From: Mycobacterium neglectum
Lineage (GTDB): Bacteria; Actinomycetota; Actinomycetes; Mycobacteriales; Mycobacteriaceae
Reading direction: 5' to 3'
Assembly: GCF_002591975.1 (NCBI RefSeq)
Contig: NZ_NVQE01000038.1
Location: 1 to 55,001 of the forward strand
Length of the DNA: 55,001 nt
In this document: in pieces, positions 7,642 through 15,908 of the stretch
Layout of the letters: each line of letters starts with the position of its first letter
How positions within the stretch are numbered: the first letter of the stretch is position 1
Notes under the pieces: model-generated
The model's input: the letters and a program-made list of their open reading frames with translations, nothing else
Database searches by the model: none
What the model was told of the DNA's origin: nothing
Program-made: the position numbers and the translations under genes

Positions 7642-8453
7642 CCCTGCCTCTGCTGGTGGCCTCCGATGTGGACGGAACGCTGCTCACCGACGACGACAAG
7701 ATCACCGCCCGCACCCGCGCCGCGCTGACGGCCGCCGTGGACTCCGGAACCCAGTTCGTGCTCGCGACCGGTCGTCCGCCGCGCTGGATTTCACCGATCG
7801 TCGATGCCCTGGGGTTCGCGCCGATGGCGGTGTGCGCCAACGGCGCTGTGATCTATGACCCGTCAACCGACCGCATCGTGTCGGCCCGCACCCTGTCCGT
7901 CGACGTGCTCGCCGAGATCGCCGAGATCGCCACCCGTGTCATCCCCGGCGCCGGCCTTGCCGTCGAACGGGTGGGGCGCAGCGCACATGACGCCGCCACC
8001 CCCCAGTTCGTCAGCTCGCCCGGCTACGAGCATGCATGGCTGAACCCGGACAACACCGAAGTGTCGTTCGAGGACCTGCTGAGTGCGCCCGCCGTCAAAT
8101 TGTTGATCCGCAAGGCGGGCGCACAGAGTGCCGACATGGCTGACGAATTGGCCAAATACGTTGGTATGCAGGGCGATATCACCTATTCGACCAACAACGG
8201 CCTGATCGAGATAATGCCGCTGGGTATCAGTAAGGCCACCGGAATCGCTGAGCTGGCAGGGCCACTGGGCGTCACGGCAGAAGACGTGGTGGCCTTCGGC
8301 GACATGCCGAACGACGTGCCGATGCTGCGATGGGCCGGCCTCGGCGTGGCCATGGGCAACGCCCACCCCGATGCGGTGGCCGCGGCCGACGAGGTCACCG
8401 CGACGAACGCGGACGACGGTGTCGCGCGGGTGCTCGAGCGGTGGTGGCTGTGA
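7638..8453 (+). CDS. HAD-superfamily hydrolase, Cof subfamily IIB (Rv3813c-like)
   Basis: 271 residues from GTG 7638, translationally coupled to the acyltransferase. Motif I is SDVDGTLLTDDD with the nucleophile and acid Asp, motif II is VLATGRPP, the lysine is in GISKATGIAEL, and motif IV is VAFGDMPNDVPML. A IIB cap lies between about residues 85 and 195. These enzymes remove phosphate from sugar phosphates, nucleotides or flavin precursors; the substrate here is not evident, though operon position suggests lipid or envelope precursors. The stop abuts the convergent amidase stop, together forming TGATCA at 8451-8456. Confidence 0.9.
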   Translation: MTLPLLVASDVDGTLLTDDDKITARTRAALTAAVDSGTQFVLATGRPPRWISPIVDALGFAPMAVCANGAVIYDPSTDRIVSARTLSVDVLAEIAEIATRVIPGAGLAVERVGRSAHDAATPQFVSSPGYEHAWLNPDNTEVSFEDLLSAPAVKLLIRKAGAQSADMADELAKYVGMQGDITYSTNNGLIEIMPLGISKATGIAELAGPLGVTAEDVVAFGDMPNDVPMLRWAGLGVAMGNAHPDAVAAADEVTATNADDGVARVLERWWL

Positions 8454-10079
8454 TCAGGCGGGGCTGATGGCCGGAGTGAACCGCTCCAGCTGAATCGGAG
8501 TGTGTTCGGACACCGATCTCGGCAGTTCGGTCGGGGCCCCGTCGATGACCCGCGTGACGGTTCCGTGCTCGCGATCGAAATTCAGCGTGCCATGCTGGAA
8601 GTTCTGCACGACCCACAGCGGCTCCTGGATCTCACCGCTCGTCGGCAGGCCGAGCGCGCCGCGCTCGAAACCCAGCGAGCCCCAAGCTTTGTAGATCTCC
8701 CCGGTGACCGGTTCGGCTCCGCTCGTCGGAGACCAATAGATCGCGCCACGCTCGAAATTCGCATACCGAGCCGGACCTTCGCCCGCGGCCTCGGGCGACC
8801 TCGGTGCGCCGAGGATGCTGTTCGGGCCGCCCATCGACTCCCAGCGCATGAAGATCGCACCCCCGCGCAGTGTCTCCGCCAGGTCGGCAGGACCGGGCGG
8901 CCTGTTGAATCGTGCCGCGATATCCCGAATCCGATCCATCGCGGCGTACGCGGCATTGCCCGGGCATTCGGTGACGCCCACGTCTCGGTGGGTGAAGATG
9001 GTCGGCAGCGCCGGCGTGGCACCGAACGGGAACTTGGAGAACGAGCTGCCCGCCGAGGCGAGCACCACTGTGCCTCTAGGGTCGATGTGGTCTAGACCCA
9101 ATCGCCATCCGAGCAACCTGCCTGTGTTCTGCAGCTGAATCTCGGTGGGCGGGATCTGGTCGAAGTTGCCCAACATGGCCACACCCCAGGTGTCGCGGTT
9201 GAAGCCGCCGGTGTGAGCTCCCTCGACGGGCCTGGTGATTCCACCCGCGCGGCCTTCGAAAACCTGGCCGTACTTGTCGACCATGGCGTTGTAGGCGATG
9301 TCGCACCAGCCCAGCGTGCGGGTGTGGTACTCGTAGATCGACCGGATGATCCCGGCCGAATCCTCGGGTGCGTACTCGTTGCTACCGGCGGTGTGGTGGA
9401 CGATGCCGGCCCGGATTGACTTGTCGTACTGAGGGTTTGGGCAACGCATTCCCTCATCGGCACCCCACCCCGCCCTGTCGATGATTTGCGGTGGCACTCC
9501 CGGTGCGGTGACGGCAGAGGGAAGCGGCAACGAATCCACCGGCGCCTGCGGTGGGCTGATCAGCACGGCGTTGACGTTCTGGGGAAGGGGCTGCTCGACG
9601 TTGGCGGGCACGTATCCCAACGGCGGCCGGTCATCGGCGGGCTCGGGGGCCGGATTGGGCACGGGCTTCGCGCGGGTGACCGCGATCTGCACAGTGTTGG
9701 TGCGACCGACGAAGACGGGTTCGGTGCCGTGCGGGGCGCCTGCCACGGGAGTGTCGGGCCCGAGCCCCTCCATGGCCTCTGCCTCATACCAGGGGCCCCA
9801 GGTGCCGTCGGGCTTCTTGGCCCGGACCCGAGCCGACGTACCGGCGAGGTCGTCAGCAGTCAGTGCGACCAACGAGAAGGGCGTGTCCTGGTGGATCTCG
9901 CGAATCGTCTCGCCACCGCCGACGCCGGTCAGCGGCTGCTGCGCGACCTGCGGCGCGCTGGGCGCTGTCTCGTGGCCATCGCCGGCTCCCGGAATGCCGT
10001 AGATCGCCATGGGCAGTACGACAGCCGTCGCCGCGATCGCGGTGAAGAGCATCGACGGCACAGAACGGCGACACGACAC
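8454..10079 (-). CDS. Exported N-acetylmuramoyl-L-alanine amidase (PGRP/amidase_2) with LGFP repeats (Rv3811-like)
   Basis: 541 residues from GTG 10079 with an N-terminal signal segment (SMLFTAIAATAVVLPMAIYG). After a Pro-rich linker the PGRP domain (about 195-370) runs from RAGWGADEGMRCP, with putative zinc ligands in IVHHTAGSNE and THRDVGVTECPG, so catalytic residues appear intact. The C-terminus (about 400-525) has LGFP-type repeats (SILGAPRSPEA, GEIYKAWGSLGFERGALGLPTSGE), known from corynebacterial and mycobacterial wall-anchored proteins such as Cop1. It should cleave the stem peptide from muramic acid in the envelope. Same strand and neighbour of erp, as in M. tuberculosis. Confidence 0.88.
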   Translation of the reverse strand: MSCRRSVPSMLFTAIAATAVVLPMAIYGIPGAGDGHETAPSAPQVAQQPLTGVGGGETIREIHQDTPFSLVALTADDLAGTSARVRAKKPDGTWGPWYEAEAMEGLGPDTPVAGAPHGTEPVFVGRTNTVQIAVTRAKPVPNPAPEPADDRPPLGYVPANVEQPLPQNVNAVLISPPQAPVDSLPLPSAVTAPGVPPQIIDRAGWGADEGMRCPNPQYDKSIRAGIVHHTAGSNEYAPEDSAGIIRSIYEYHTRTLGWCDIAYNAMVDKYGQVFEGRAGGITRPVEGAHTGGFNRDTWGVAMLGNFDQIPPTEIQLQNTGRLLGWRLGLDHIDPRGTVVLASAGSSFSKFPFGATPALPTIFTHRDVGVTECPGNAAYAAMDRIRDIAARFNRPPGPADLAETLRGGAIFMRWESMGGPNSILGAPRSPEAAGEGPARYANFERGAIYWSPTSGAEPVTGEIYKAWGSLGFERGALGLPTSGEIQEPLWVVQNFQHGTLNFDREHGTVTRVIDGAPTELPRSVSEHTPIQLERFTPAISPA

Positions 10080-10085
10080 GGGCCG

Positions 10086-10091
10086 ATGTTA
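10086..10091 (-). promoter_or_regulatory. Putative leaderless -10 element of the PGRP amidase gene
   Basis: On the minus strand TAACAT precedes GTG 10079 by six bases with no Shine-Dalgarno between, the same arrangement as at serS and other genes here. Confidence 0.45.
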
Positions 10092-10162
10092 CGTAAGTGT
10101 CAGTTGTTACTGATGTTTCAACACGGCACTAGTGCATACCAATCTGGACGCGGCCTCAACGC

Positions 10163-10205
10163 AACGGCACCGCAGAGCCAGGGAGGAGGCTTCTGCGGTG
10201 CCGTT
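10163..10205 (-). terminator. Strong hairpin downstream of erp
   Basis: The arms 10163-10179 and 10188-10205 are near-perfect inverted repeats (17 paired positions with one bulged base, loop of eight). The hairpin starts 12 bases after the erp stop. There is no U-tract on the minus strand, as is common for mycobacterial terminators. It would separate erp from the amidase gene, which has its own -10. Confidence 0.65.
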
Positions 10206-10216
10206 CGGTGATAGGT

Positions 10217-11122
10217 CTACGCGCCAGCGCCGGTTGAGGCTCCCGCTGCGGCGGCCGGTGCTGCTGCGGCCGCAGGCGCCGCACCAGCGACTGCCGGTGC
10301 ACCCGGGGGCTTGGCCGCCGACATGATCGCGGGCATCACCATGCCCTTGAGCAGGTCAATCGCCTGGCCGGCGCCCAACTGGTTGGCCATGGAAGACAGA
10401 TCGCCGATGATGCCGGTGCTGCCGCCGGTTGCCGGCATGCTCGCCAGCGACGGATCGCCCATGATCGGGTACATGCCGGCGCCGGGATCGAGTCCGATCG
10501 GTGCCGAGATCGGGATCTCGCTGGGTGCGGGCAGCGCACCGGTGGAGATCGGAGTCAGCCCTGGATCGGTGAGCGACGCGGCCGGCGTGCTCAGTCCGGG
10601 CGTCGTCAGACCCCCGGCATCTGCGGTCAATCCCGGACTGGACAGTGCCGGATTGGTGAGTGCGGGGTTGGCCAGCGCCGGATCGGTCAGTGCCGGCCCG
10701 GTCGCGGTGAGGCCGGGAAGGGTCGCACTCGGCGCGGTCAGGCCCGGCGTGGTCAGGCCCGGCGTGGTCAGGCCCGGTGTCGTCAGGCCTGGCGTGGTCA
10801 AGCCCGGTGCGGTCAGAGCGGGCGAGGTCAGGCCGGGCGAGGTCAGCGTCGTTGGCGTGCCGGCGCCGCTACCTGTCAATACGCCGGTGGGCATCGGTGG
10901 CAGGTTGATGCCGAATTGCGACAGGCCCTGCGATAGCGCCGAAATCAGCTCATTCGGCAGGTCGGTTACGCCTGCGGCCTGGACGAACTCGCGGTGCTGC
11001 GGCTGCGCATCGATGCTTGCGGACAACTCGGATACGGCGACTACTGCGGCTGGACTCGCGACGGCCAGGGCGGCGACTGCGCTCATGGCTGTCGAGAGCC
11101 TGCGTCGACGTCGGTTCGGCAC
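10217..11122 (-). CDS. erp: Exported repetitive protein Erp (PirG)
   Basis: 301 residues. GTG 11122 is chosen because GAGGAGA lies five bases upstream and a Tat/Sec-like signal follows (VPNRRRRRLSTAMSAVAALAVASPAAVVA). The central part (about 90-190) is made of degenerate five-residue repeats of the PGLTS type, here mostly PGLTT, PALTN and PGLTA. The C-terminus (about 215-270) is the conserved globular part (MYPIMGDPSLASMP, QAIDLLKGMVMPAI), ending in an Ala/Pro-rich tail. Erp is a secreted surface protein that influences virulence and colony properties; its biochemical role is unknown. Divergent from glf, as in M. tuberculosis. Confidence 0.92.
   Translation of the reverse strand: MPNRRRRRLSTAMSAVAALAVASPAAVVAVSELSASIDAQPQHREFVQAAGVTDLPNELISALSQGLSQFGINLPPMPTGVLTGSGAGTPTTLTSPGLTSPALTAPGLTTPGLTTPGLTTPGLTTPGLTAPSATLPGLTATGPALTDPALANPALTNPALSSPGLTADAGGLTTPGLSTPAASLTDPGLTPISTGALPAPSEIPISAPIGLDPGAGMYPIMGDPSLASMPATGGSTGIIGDLSSMANQLGAGQAIDLLKGMVMPAIMSAAKPPGAPAVAGAAPAAAAAPAAAAGASTGAGA
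10741..10845 (-). repeat. Seven 15-bp tandem repeats inside erp
   Basis: Seven consecutive 15-base units (ggcccggcgtggtca and variants), the first two identical, encode PGLTT-type pentapeptides. More diverged units continue to about 10580. Repeat number in erp varies between species, and such tracts can vary between strains. Confidence 0.85.
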
Positions 11123-11277
11123 GGAAGTCTCCTCAATATATGGACTACATCTGGTAGGTACTCGTACGTGATAGACGGTACTGCTGTGACTACTGTGACT
11201 GAAGTGGCGATACGGAATTGTGAGCCAATCTTGACCTGAGCCCTCCGTCGGATTCGGGCTGCGCGGTGGCCGTCGGA

Positions 11278-11283
11278 TACCCT
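11278..11283 (+). promoter_or_regulatory. Putative leaderless -10 element of glf
   Basis: TACCCT lies eight bases before ATG 11292, with no Shine-Dalgarno. It lies in the 169-base divergent region shared with erp, which also holds two copies of CTGTGACT nine bases apart at 11184 and 11193. Confidence 0.5.
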
Positions 11284-11291
11284 TGCTGCCG

Positions 11292-12497
11292 ATGACAGCT
11301 CGTTTCGATCTCTTTGTCGTCGGTTCCGGTTTCTTCGGCCTGACGGTTGCCGAGCGTGTGGCATCGCAGCTGGATAAGCGGGTTCTGGTGCTCGATCGCC
11401 GCCCGCATATCGGCGGCAATGCCTACTCGGAGCCGGAACCACAGACCGGCATCGAGATCCACAAGTACGGCGCCCACCTCTTCCACACCTCGAACCAACG
11501 GGTGTGGGACTACGTGCGCCAGTTCACCGACTTCACCGGCTACCAGCACCGGGTCTTCGCCATGCACAACGGGCAGGCCTACCAGTTCCCGATGGGCCTC
11601 GGTCTGGTGTCGCAGTTCTTCGGCAAGTACTTCACACCCGAGCAGGCCCGGCAGTTGATCTCCGAGCAGGCCGCCGAGATCGACAGCAGCGCTGCCGCGA
11701 ATCTCGAAGAGAAGGCGATCTCGCTCATCGGCCGCCCGCTTTACGAGGCGTTCGTGAAGGGTTACACCGCCAAACAGTGGCAGACCGATCCCACCGAACT
11801 GCCTGCGGCGAACATCACGCGGCTGCCGGTGCGCTACACATTCGACAACCGCTACTTCAACGACACCTATGAGGGGCTTCCGACCGACGGTTACACCGCG
11901 TGGCTGCAGAACATGGCCGCCGATGACCGCGTCGAGGTGCGGTTGGACACCGACTGGTTCGACGTCCGCGACGAACTTCGTGCGGCGAACCCCGACGCGC
12001 CGGTGGTCTACACCGGACCGCTGGACCGATACTTCGACTATGTGGAGGGCCGACTGGGTTGGCGCACACTCGATTTCGAACTCGAGGTGCTCGAAACGGG
12101 CGATTTTCAAGGGACACCCGTGATGAACTACAACGACCTTGACGTGCCTTACACCCGGATCCACGAGTTCCGGCACTTCCACCCGGAGCGGGTCTATCCG
12201 ACCGACAAGACGGTGATCATGCGGGAGTTCTCCCGTTTCGCCGATGACGACGACGAACCGTATTACCCGATCAACACCGAGACGGATCGGTCCTTGCTGG
12301 CGGCCTACCGGGCGCGCGCGAAGGCCGAGACGGCATCGGCGAAGGTGCTGTTCGGCGGCCGCCTTGGCACCTATCAGTACCTCGACATGCACATGGCGAT
12401 CGCCAGCGCATTGAATATGTTCGACAACACCCTCGCGCCGCACCTGCGTGACGGCGTGCCCCTCGCCGAAGATGGCACAGAAAGCAGCAACGCATGA
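11292..12497 (+). CDS. glf: UDP-galactopyranose mutase
   Basis: 401 residues (399 in M. tuberculosis). This flavoenzyme interconverts UDP-galactopyranose and UDP-galactofuranose, the donor for galactan. The N-terminal FAD-binding Rossmann motif is FDLFVVGSGFFGLTVAERVA, followed by RRPHIGGNAY and the family segment HKYGAHLFHTSN. Later landmarks are VYTGPLDRYFDY and the C-terminal LGTYQYLDMH. ATG 11292 is preferred over the in-frame TTG at 11283 by alignment and the -10 position. The stop overlaps the glfT2 start (ATGA), so the two are co-translated. Cytoplasmic. Confidence 0.97.
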   Translation: MTARFDLFVVGSGFFGLTVAERVASQLDKRVLVLDRRPHIGGNAYSEPEPQTGIEIHKYGAHLFHTSNQRVWDYVRQFTDFTGYQHRVFAMHNGQAYQFPMGLGLVSQFFGKYFTPEQARQLISEQAAEIDSSAAANLEEKAISLIGRPLYEAFVKGYTAKQWQTDPTELPAANITRLPVRYTFDNRYFNDTYEGLPTDGYTAWLQNMAADDRVEVRLDTDWFDVRDELRAANPDAPVVYTGPLDRYFDYVEGRLGWRTLDFELEVLETGDFQGTPVMNYNDLDVPYTRIHEFRHFHPERVYPTDKTVIMREFSRFADDDDEPYYPINTETDRSLLAAYRARAKAETASAKVLFGGRLGTYQYLDMHMAIASALNMFDNTLAPHLRDGVPLAEDGTESSNA

Positions 12498-14428
12498 GTG
12501 ACATCCCGTCCGGCGCGCTCGACGCCGGAGACGACACCAGGGCGGTCAGCCTCTTGGCGCGCGTAATCCTGCCGCGCCCCGGCGAACCGCTCGACGTTCG
12601 AAAGCTCTACATCGAGGAGTCGGATACCAACGCGCGTCGCGCCCACGCCCCGACGCGCACCACGCTCGAGATCGGCGCGGAGTCGGAGGTGTCGTTCGCG
12701 ACGTACTTCAACGCCTTCCCGGCGAGCTATTGGCGCCGCTGGTCGACGCTGGAGTCGGTGGTGTTGCGCGTCGAACTCACCGGCAGCGCCCGAGTCGACG
12801 TGTACAGGTCCAAGGCAACCGGCGCCCGGATCACCGTCGGTGGTGAGGCGGTGTCGAGCGGTGACGAAGGAACCGCCTTTGTCGAGTTCGAGATCGACCT
12901 GTCGCCGTTCGAAGACGGTGGATGGATCTGGTTCGACATCACCACCAACAGCAAGTCCACCGTGCACAGTGCGGGCTGGTACGCGCCGCGGCCCGCCCCG
13001 GGACGGGCCAACGTCGTCGTCGGAATCCCGACCTTCAACCGGCCCGCGGACTGCGTCAGCGCACTGGCGGCGTTGACGTCGGATCCGTTGGTGGACGAGG
13101 TGATCAGCGCGGTGATCGTGTCCGACCAGGGCACCAAGAAGGCCAAGGACCATCCGGGGTTTGAGGCCGCAGCCGCTGCGCTCGGCAACCGGCTGTCGGT
13201 GCACAACCAACCCAACCTCGGTGGTTCCGGTGGTTATAGCCGGGTCATGTACGAGGCGCTGAAGAACACGGACTGCGAACAGATCCTGTTCATGGATGAC
13301 GACATCCGCGTCGAACCTGACTCGATACTGCGGGCGCTGGCGCTGAACCGGTTCGCCAAGGTGCCCACGCTGGTCGGCGGCCAGATGCTCAACCTGCAAG
13401 AGCCGAGCCATCTGCACGTGATGGGCGAGATGGTCGACTCCGAGAACTTCATGTGGTCGGGCGCGGTCAACACCGAGTATGACCACAACTTCGCCAAGTA
13501 CCGCCTCAACGACGAAGAGGAGCCCCGTAGCAAACTGCTGCACCGGCGCATCGACGTCGACTTCAACGGCTGGTGGATGTGCATGATCCCGCGAGCGGTG
13601 GCAGAGGAGCTCGGGCAGCCGGTGCCGCTGTTCATCAAGTGGGACGACGTGGAGTACGGCCTGCGGGCTGGGGAGCACGGCTATCCGACCGTCACGTTGC
13701 CCGGCGCCGCGATCTGGCACATGGCGTGGAGCGACAAGGACGACGCCATCGACTGGCAGGCGTACTTTCATCTGCGCAACCGGTTGGTGGTCTCGGCGAT
13801 GCACTGGGACGGCAACATCACCGGACTGCTCGCCAGCCATTTGAAGGCGACCTTGAAACATCTTCTGTGCCTTGAGTATTCGACCGTTGCGATCCAGAAC
13901 AAGGCGATGGATGACTTCCTGGCCGGACCCGAGCACATTTTCTCGATCCTGGAGTCCGCGCTGCCCGACGTGCGCGCCATGCGGGCGGAGTACCCCGATG
14001 CCGTCGTGCTGGAAAGCGCGACCGCGCTGCCGACGCCCTCGGACAAGAGGTGGCGCAAGAAGGTGACGATCCCCACCAACCCGCTGGCGATCTCGTTGCG
14101 GCTGACTCGCGGGATTCTCCATCAACTCAAGACGCATGACCCCGAGCATCATCGGCGCCCGCAGATCAATGTCGCCACCCAGGATGCCCGGTGGTTCTCG
14201 CTATGCAAGGTCGACGGCGTCACGGTCACAACCGCTGACGGCCGCGGCGTCGTGTACCGCCAACGCGACCGCGCGAAAATGGCTGAGCTGCTTCGTGAGT
14301 CGATCAAGCGTCAGATCGCGCTCGCCCGAAAGTTCAACCGCATGCGCAAGGTTTACCGCGCCGCGCTGCCGGTGCTCACGAGCAAGCAGAAGTGGGAGAC
14401 CGTACTGCTCCCCGGGGCCGATGGCTGA
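12494..14428 (+). CDS. glfT2: Galactofuranosyltransferase GlfT2
   Basis: 644 residues (637 in M. tuberculosis). This GT-A fold, GT2-family processive enzyme polymerises the galactan chain with alternating beta-1,5 and beta-1,6 galactofuranose at the inner membrane face. An N-terminal beta-sandwich precedes the catalytic core starting at VVVGIPTFNRPADC. The metal-binding motif FMDDDIRV has Asp 268-270, followed by FIKWDDVEYG and the histidine in WHMAWSD. The C-terminus is helical and basic. It overlaps glf by four bases and the PAP2 gene by eight. Confidence 0.97.
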   Translation: MSDIPSGALDAGDDTRAVSLLARVILPRPGEPLDVRKLYIEESDTNARRAHAPTRTTLEIGAESEVSFATYFNAFPASYWRRWSTLESVVLRVELTGSARVDVYRSKATGARITVGGEAVSSGDEGTAFVEFEIDLSPFEDGGWIWFDITTNSKSTVHSAGWYAPRPAPGRANVVVGIPTFNRPADCVSALAALTSDPLVDEVISAVIVSDQGTKKAKDHPGFEAAAAALGNRLSVHNQPNLGGSGGYSRVMYEALKNTDCEQILFMDDDIRVEPDSILRALALNRFAKVPTLVGGQMLNLQEPSHLHVMGEMVDSENFMWSGAVNTEYDHNFAKYRLNDEEEPRSKLLHRRIDVDFNGWWMCMIPRAVAEELGQPVPLFIKWDDVEYGLRAGEHGYPTVTLPGAAIWHMAWSDKDDAIDWQAYFHLRNRLVVSAMHWDGNITGLLASHLKATLKHLLCLEYSTVAIQNKAMDDFLAGPEHIFSILESALPDVRAMRAEYPDAVVLESATALPTPSDKRWRKKVTIPTNPLAISLRLTRGILHQLKTHDPEHHRRPQINVATQDARWFSLCKVDGVTVTTADGRGVVYRQRDRAKMAELLRESIKRQIALARKFNRMRKVYRAALPVLTSKQKWETVLLPGADG

Positions 14429-14942
14429 CAGCCCGCGCGGCGAGGATGCCGTGCTGGTGGCAGTCCAGTCCGCGCTCGCCGATCCGCCCGGCGTGCTGGC
14501 GGGCGCACGGGCACTTTCCCATTTCGGTGAGCACAGCATCGGCTGGCTCGTGGTCGCGGCGCTCGGCGCGCTGCTGCAGCCCGCGAAGCGACACGCTTTC
14601 CTCGCCGCAGGCGCCGGGGCATTCGTCGCCCACGCCGCGGCGGTGGTGATCAAACGTGTGGTGCGACGCGAGCGCCCGCACCATCCCGCGATCGCGGTGA
14701 ACGTGGGTACTCCGAGCCGGCTCAGCTTCCCCTCCGCGCACGCGACATCCACCACCGCGGCGTCGATTCTCCTGGGCCGGGCGACCGGTCTTCCCTTGCC
14801 CGCGATACTGGTGCCGCCAATGGCGTTGTCGCGGTTGGTGCTCGGCGTTCATTACCCGAGTGACGTGCTCACCGGCGTGGCGGTCGGGGCGGTCGTCGCC
14901 AAGGCGGTCACCATGGTCACAGAGCGGGCCGAAGGAGTCTGA
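14421..14942 (+). CDS. PAP2-family phosphatase, probable decaprenyl-phosphoryl-phosphoribose phosphatase (Rv3807c-like)
   Basis: 173 residues from ATG 14421, overlapping the glfT2 stop. It is a small multi-pass membrane protein with the PAP2 phosphatase signature: KRVVRRERPHHP (K-x6-RP), FPSAHATST (PSGH-like, here PSAH), and SRLVLGVHYPSDVL (R-x5-H-x3-D). Its place directly before ubiA supports removal of the 5-phosphate from decaprenyl-phosphoryl-5-phosphoribose, the UbiA product, before DprE1 acts. That assignment rests on pathway logic and the M. tuberculosis locus. Shares TGATG with ubiA. Confidence 0.85.
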   Translation: MADSPRGEDAVLVAVQSALADPPGVLAGARALSHFGEHSIGWLVVAALGALLQPAKRHAFLAAGAGAFVAHAAAVVIKRVVRRERPHHPAIAVNVGTPSRLSFPSAHATSTTAASILLGRATGLPLPAILVPPMALSRLVLGVHYPSDVLTGVAVGAVVAKAVTMVTERAEGV

Positions 14943-15904
14943 TGAGCATCTCGAGCGAGAGCAGCGCAGAGAGCGCGCCTCAGGTGAGTTCGGAGCCGAC
15001 GCTCCAGAAGGGCCCGCCGCGCAATCTCGCGACCGGGCTCATCAAGGCGCTCCGGCCGAGGCAGTGGGTCAAAAACGTCCTGGTGTTCGCCGCGCCGGTG
15101 GCCGCGCTCGGCGATGCGCGCTACGCCTACGACTACCGCGAAGTGCTGGTGCAGGTGCTGCTGGCGTTCGTGGTGTTCAGCCTGGCCGCATCATGCGTGT
15201 ACCTGGTGAACGACGCGAGGGACGTCGAAGCGGACCGCGCGCACCCGACCAAACGATTCCGCCCGATCGCAGCGGGCGTGGTTCCAGAGTGGCTGGCCTA
15301 CTCACTGGCCGTGGTACTCGGCGTCGTGTCGCTGGTGATCTCCTGGCTGGTGACCCCGAATCTGGCGGTGGTGATCGCGATTTACATCGTGATCCAGCTG
15401 GCCTACTGCTTCGGCCTCAAGCACCAGCCCGTCATCGACATCTGCATCGTCTCGTCGGGCTTCTTGATTCGCGCCATCGCCGGTGGTGTCGCGGCGGGTG
15501 TGCCGTTGTCGCAATGGTTCCTGCTGATGATGGCTTTCGGTTCGCTGTTCATGGCGGCGGGCAAGCGGTACGCCGAACTCCAGCTGGCCGAGCGCACCGG
15601 GGCCAAGATCCGTAAATCACTCGAGAGTTACACCAGTTCGTATCTGCGCTTCGTGTGGACGCTGTCGGCGACGGCACTGGTGCTGTGTTACGGCCTTTGG
15701 GCATTCGAGCGCGACGACACTGGCGGTACGTCCTGGTTCGTGGTGTCGATGATCCCCTTTGTGATCGCCATCCTGCGGTATGCCGTCGACGTCGACGGTG
15801 GCATGGCCGGTGAGCCAGAGGAGATCGCGTTGAAGGACCGGGTGCTGCAGCTGTTGGCACTGGCGTGGATCGGAACCATCGGTGCCGCCATCTTCCTCAG
15901 TTGA
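14942..15904 (+). CDS. ubiA: Decaprenyl-phosphate phosphoribosyltransferase (UbiA/DppR synthase)
   Basis: 320 residues, a UbiA-fold integral membrane prenyltransferase with about nine helices. It transfers 5-phosphoribose from PRPP to decaprenyl phosphate, the first committed step to decaprenyl-phosphoryl-arabinose. The first Asp-rich motif is YLVNDARDVEADRAHPTKRF. The N-terminal 40 residues are hydrophilic and Ser-rich, and RPRQWVKNVLVF marks the start of the conserved core. Overlaps the phosphatase gene by one base, and aftB starts four bases after its stop. Confidence 0.95.
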   Translation: MSISSESSAESAPQVSSEPTLQKGPPRNLATGLIKALRPRQWVKNVLVFAAPVAALGDARYAYDYREVLVQVLLAFVVFSLAASCVYLVNDARDVEADRAHPTKRFRPIAAGVVPEWLAYSLAVVLGVVSLVISWLVTPNLAVVIAIYIVIQLAYCFGLKHQPVIDICIVSSGFLIRAIAGGVAAGVPLSQWFLLMMAFGSLFMAAGKRYAELQLAERTGAKIRKSLESYTSSYLRFVWTLSATALVLCYGLWAFERDDTGGTSWFVVSMIPFVIAILRYAVDVDGGMAGEPEEIALKDRVLQLLALAWIGTIGAAIFLS

Positions 15905-15908
15905 CAGG

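Noticed and set aside
11190..14152. Long minus-strand ORFs opposite glf and glfT2 (417 and 592 codons)
   Set aside because: Typical mirror frames of GC-rich genes, with His/Arg/Val-rich sequence and no recognisable domain.
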